From Deltaproteobacteria bacterium (lineage in GTDB: Bacteria > Desulfobacterota > Desulfomonilia > UBA1062), in NCBI GenBank assembly GCA_020053185.1, contig JAGVNP010000106.1, positions 1-7,789 of the forward strand: DNA of 7,789 nucleotides. Direction: 5' to 3'. A model generated the notes under the pieces. That model was not told the origin of the DNA. It did not search any database and saw nothing but the letters and a program-made list of their open reading frames with translations. Position 1 is the stretch's first letter. Every line of letters starts with the position of its first letter. The translations under genes and the position numbers were made by a program. Positions 6,568 through 7,789 of this stretch are shown here, one piece after another.

Positions 6568-6597
6568 GATATAAGCATTTTCTTGGCTTATTGTTAA
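6568..6597 (-). promoter_or_regulatory. Candidate promoter for the deacetylase-fold gene, possibly giving a leaderless transcript
   Basis: On the minus strand, TTAACA (complement of 6592-6597, 5 of 6 to consensus) and TATATC (complement of 6568-6573, 4 of 6) are separated by 18 bp. A start 6-7 nt beyond the -10 box would fall at or next to the A of the ATG at 6561, which agrees with the missing ribosome site. The match is moderate, and co-transcription with the upstream gene remains possible. Confidence 0.35.
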
Positions 6598-6605
6598 GTA
6601 ACAAT
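6590..6605. promoter_or_regulatory. Perfect 7-bp-arm inverted repeat overlapping the -35 region, possible operator
   Basis: ATTGTTA (6590-6596) and TAACAAT (6599-6605) flank a 2-bp centre. The centre is too short for a good RNA hairpin and no T-tract follows on either strand, so it looks more like a dimeric repressor or activator site than a terminator. It covers the candidate -35 box of the deacetylase-fold gene. Confidence 0.35.
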
Positions 6606-6617
6606 TATGTCATCTCA

Positions 6618-7789
6618 TCAAGAAGAACATAACAGCTTTATTAACTCTTTGATCTGATTTGAATCAGCTTTGTCAATCTGCGAGATCATGGACAGGGCTT
6701 TTTCGGTTTTGTCCGCAGAAAGGAAATTGCCCACCTCGCGTCTGAACTTGGCTTCGACCACAGAGCGCTTTTCTTCTTTGGAATAACCTGCTGCACCGAG
6801 CGGAATCTCTTTTGCTTCCACAAATTTTTTGCCATCTGACGTGACTATTTCCACTATATTGCCAATCGGCATGCGGTAGCCTGTGAGATCAACCTGAGCC
6901 AGATCAAATTTACCCTTAATCTTCGGCCTCTTCCATGCAGGGCTGCTGATATTTTTATGCGACTTTGGCCTGAACAGGCATTTGAAAACCTCTTTTGCAT
7001 TTTTCATATCAAGATGCTCTTTAAAGAACGGGATGAGCCTTCTTATGCCCACTTCTTTTATGATGGTTCGCGTGCTGATTGGCGGCATGCCAATTGCCTT
7101 GGCGGTCAGAGGGAAATTCAGATACAGATTCACTTTTTTTGCAAGGTCCCAGATCTTCTGATCTCTGATCCGCTCCCTGGTAAATTGTTTTGGCGTCAGC
7201 TCTTTGTCAAGAATCGCAACTGCTGCATTGAACGGAACAGAGAAATTAAGCGTTGCCTGCGTAGAATCAGGGCCTTTCATGAATTGCTTGGATAGGCCAT
7301 CCATCTTGTATGTCAGGATATTTGCATAGATATTGACCTCAGAAATTTTTTCAGGATCAATTTTGTTTTCATTTACCAGTTTCAGAATGCAGTCTACAAA
7401 TGTATCCACGTATGCGCAGCCAGGGTAGGGCTTGTAGCAGATCGTATCCATGAGCCATGTCTTTCCGAATCCGGAGAACATGCTCATCACAGGTGCAAAG
7501 GCAAAGTTCTCGCAGAAGCCATTCTCATTCTCCAGAATTGTGCTCGTTCCTGTGAGTCCTTTTGCTGCAAGAAAAGCTGCCTCAAGTCCTGTTGTTGCAG
7601 TGATTGCAGTTGTCAGCACCTTTGCATCTGATCCCATGAATCCTGCGAAAAGACCGTAATTCGGCTGATACATAGAGATGCCAATAGCGTTTCGGATCTT
7701 TTTTGCATCAAGCCCCATGCTCTTGCCTGCTGCACACGCAGCGCCGATCATATGCACAGAAGAACAAAGCTGGCCATTCTGCACACCCA
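6618..7789 (-). CDS. MmgE/PrpD family protein, 5'-truncated by window edge
   Basis: The C-terminal 390 or so residues of a MmgE/PrpD family protein, the family of 2-methylcitrate dehydratase and of cis-aconitate decarboxylase-like enzymes. The frame is open to the right edge; the GTG at 7784 is internal, since this family has well over 100 residues before this region. Numbering from that codon: the helical block with AACAAGKSMGLDAKKIRNAI (15-34), GSDAKVLTTAITATTGLEAA (51-70) and GLTGTSTILENENGF (76-90), then KPYPGCAYVDTFVD (118-131), are family hallmarks. The end, from IVEIVTSDGKKF (310) through VEAKFRREV (343) to the last helix, fits the usual C-terminus. Between about residues 228 and 300 lies a basic, helix-rich stretch that I do not expect in typical members. 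The closest substrate cannot be named: many homologues annotated as methylcitrate dehydratase are not, and no prpB or prpC is visible. The deacetylase-fold gene follows after 56 bp on the same strand. Confidence 0.88.
   Translation of the reverse strand, partial: GVQNGQLCSSVHMIGAACAAGKSMGLDAKKIRNAIGISMYQPNYGLFAGFMGSDAKVLTTAITATTGLEAAFLAAKGLTGTSTILENENGFCENFAFAPVMSMFSGFGKTWLMDTICYKPYPGCAYVDTFVDCILKLVNENKIDPEKISEVNIYANILTYKMDGLSKQFMKGPDSTQATLNFSVPFNAAVAILDKELTPKQFTRERIRDQKIWDLAKKVNLYLNFPLTAKAIGMPPISTRTIIKEVGIRRLIPFFKEHLDMKNAKEVFKCLFRPKSHKNISSPAWKRPKIKGKFDLAQVDLTGYRMPIGNIVEIVTSDGKKFVEAKEIPLGAAGYSKEEKRSVVEAKFRREVGNFLSADKTEKALSMISQIDKADSNQIKELIKLLCSS

Noticed and set aside
6957..7295. Plus-strand open frame of 112 codons inside the MmgE/PrpD gene
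   Set aside because: It is antisense to conserved MmgE/PrpD coding sequence, without support of its own.
7782..7784. GTG as the start codon of the MmgE/PrpD gene
   Set aside because: The protein would lack the large N-terminal part of the family, and the frame is open to the right edge.

Overview
The window reads as an ordinary chromosomal stretch of a Gram-negative, probably anaerobic or facultative bacterium. The Gram-negative call rests on an LpxL/HtrB-type acyltransferase for lipid A, several Sec-type signal peptides and a closely E. coli-like methylglyoxal synthase. The base composition looks moderately AT-rich by eye. The mix of secreted unknowns, a FLVCR-like transporter and an MmgE/PrpD protein would suit Desulfobacterota or Nitrospirota, but this is only an impression; no marker in the window fixes the phylum. 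I see no transposase, integrase, phage gene or CRISPR array.

Layout, left to right. (1) The 3' part of an LpxL-like acyltransferase gene (+), cut by the left edge, followed by a tRNA-Cys(GCA) gene with its own promoter-like boxes and an encoded CCA. (2) A two-gene minus-strand unit: a degenerate SGNH-fold protein, then an 88-residue protein with two membrane segments. (3) A monocistronic minus-strand gene for a 486-residue secreted protein of unknown function, with a clear sigma-70-like promoter and a 14-bp rho-independent terminator. (4) Two plus-strand genes, methylglyoxal synthase (mgsA) and an MFS transporter of FLVCR-like type, separated by 143 bp. (5) Two minus-strand genes converging on the transporter: a secreted polysaccharide-deacetylase-fold protein and, upstream of it, the 3' part of an MmgE/PrpD family gene that runs off the right edge.

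The genes do not form one obvious pathway. The clearest single functions are lipid A acylation, decoding of cysteine codons, and the conversion of dihydroxyacetone phosphate to methylglyoxal. A recurring oddity is that two enzyme-fold proteins (SGNH and polysaccharide deacetylase) keep the family frame but have substitutions at canonical catalytic or metal-binding positions. I found no convincing new multi-gene system. The best leads are the unknown secreted 486-residue protein, the two active-site-variant hydrolases, an extra segment in the MmgE/PrpD protein, and a possible leaderless promoter with an overlapping palindrome.
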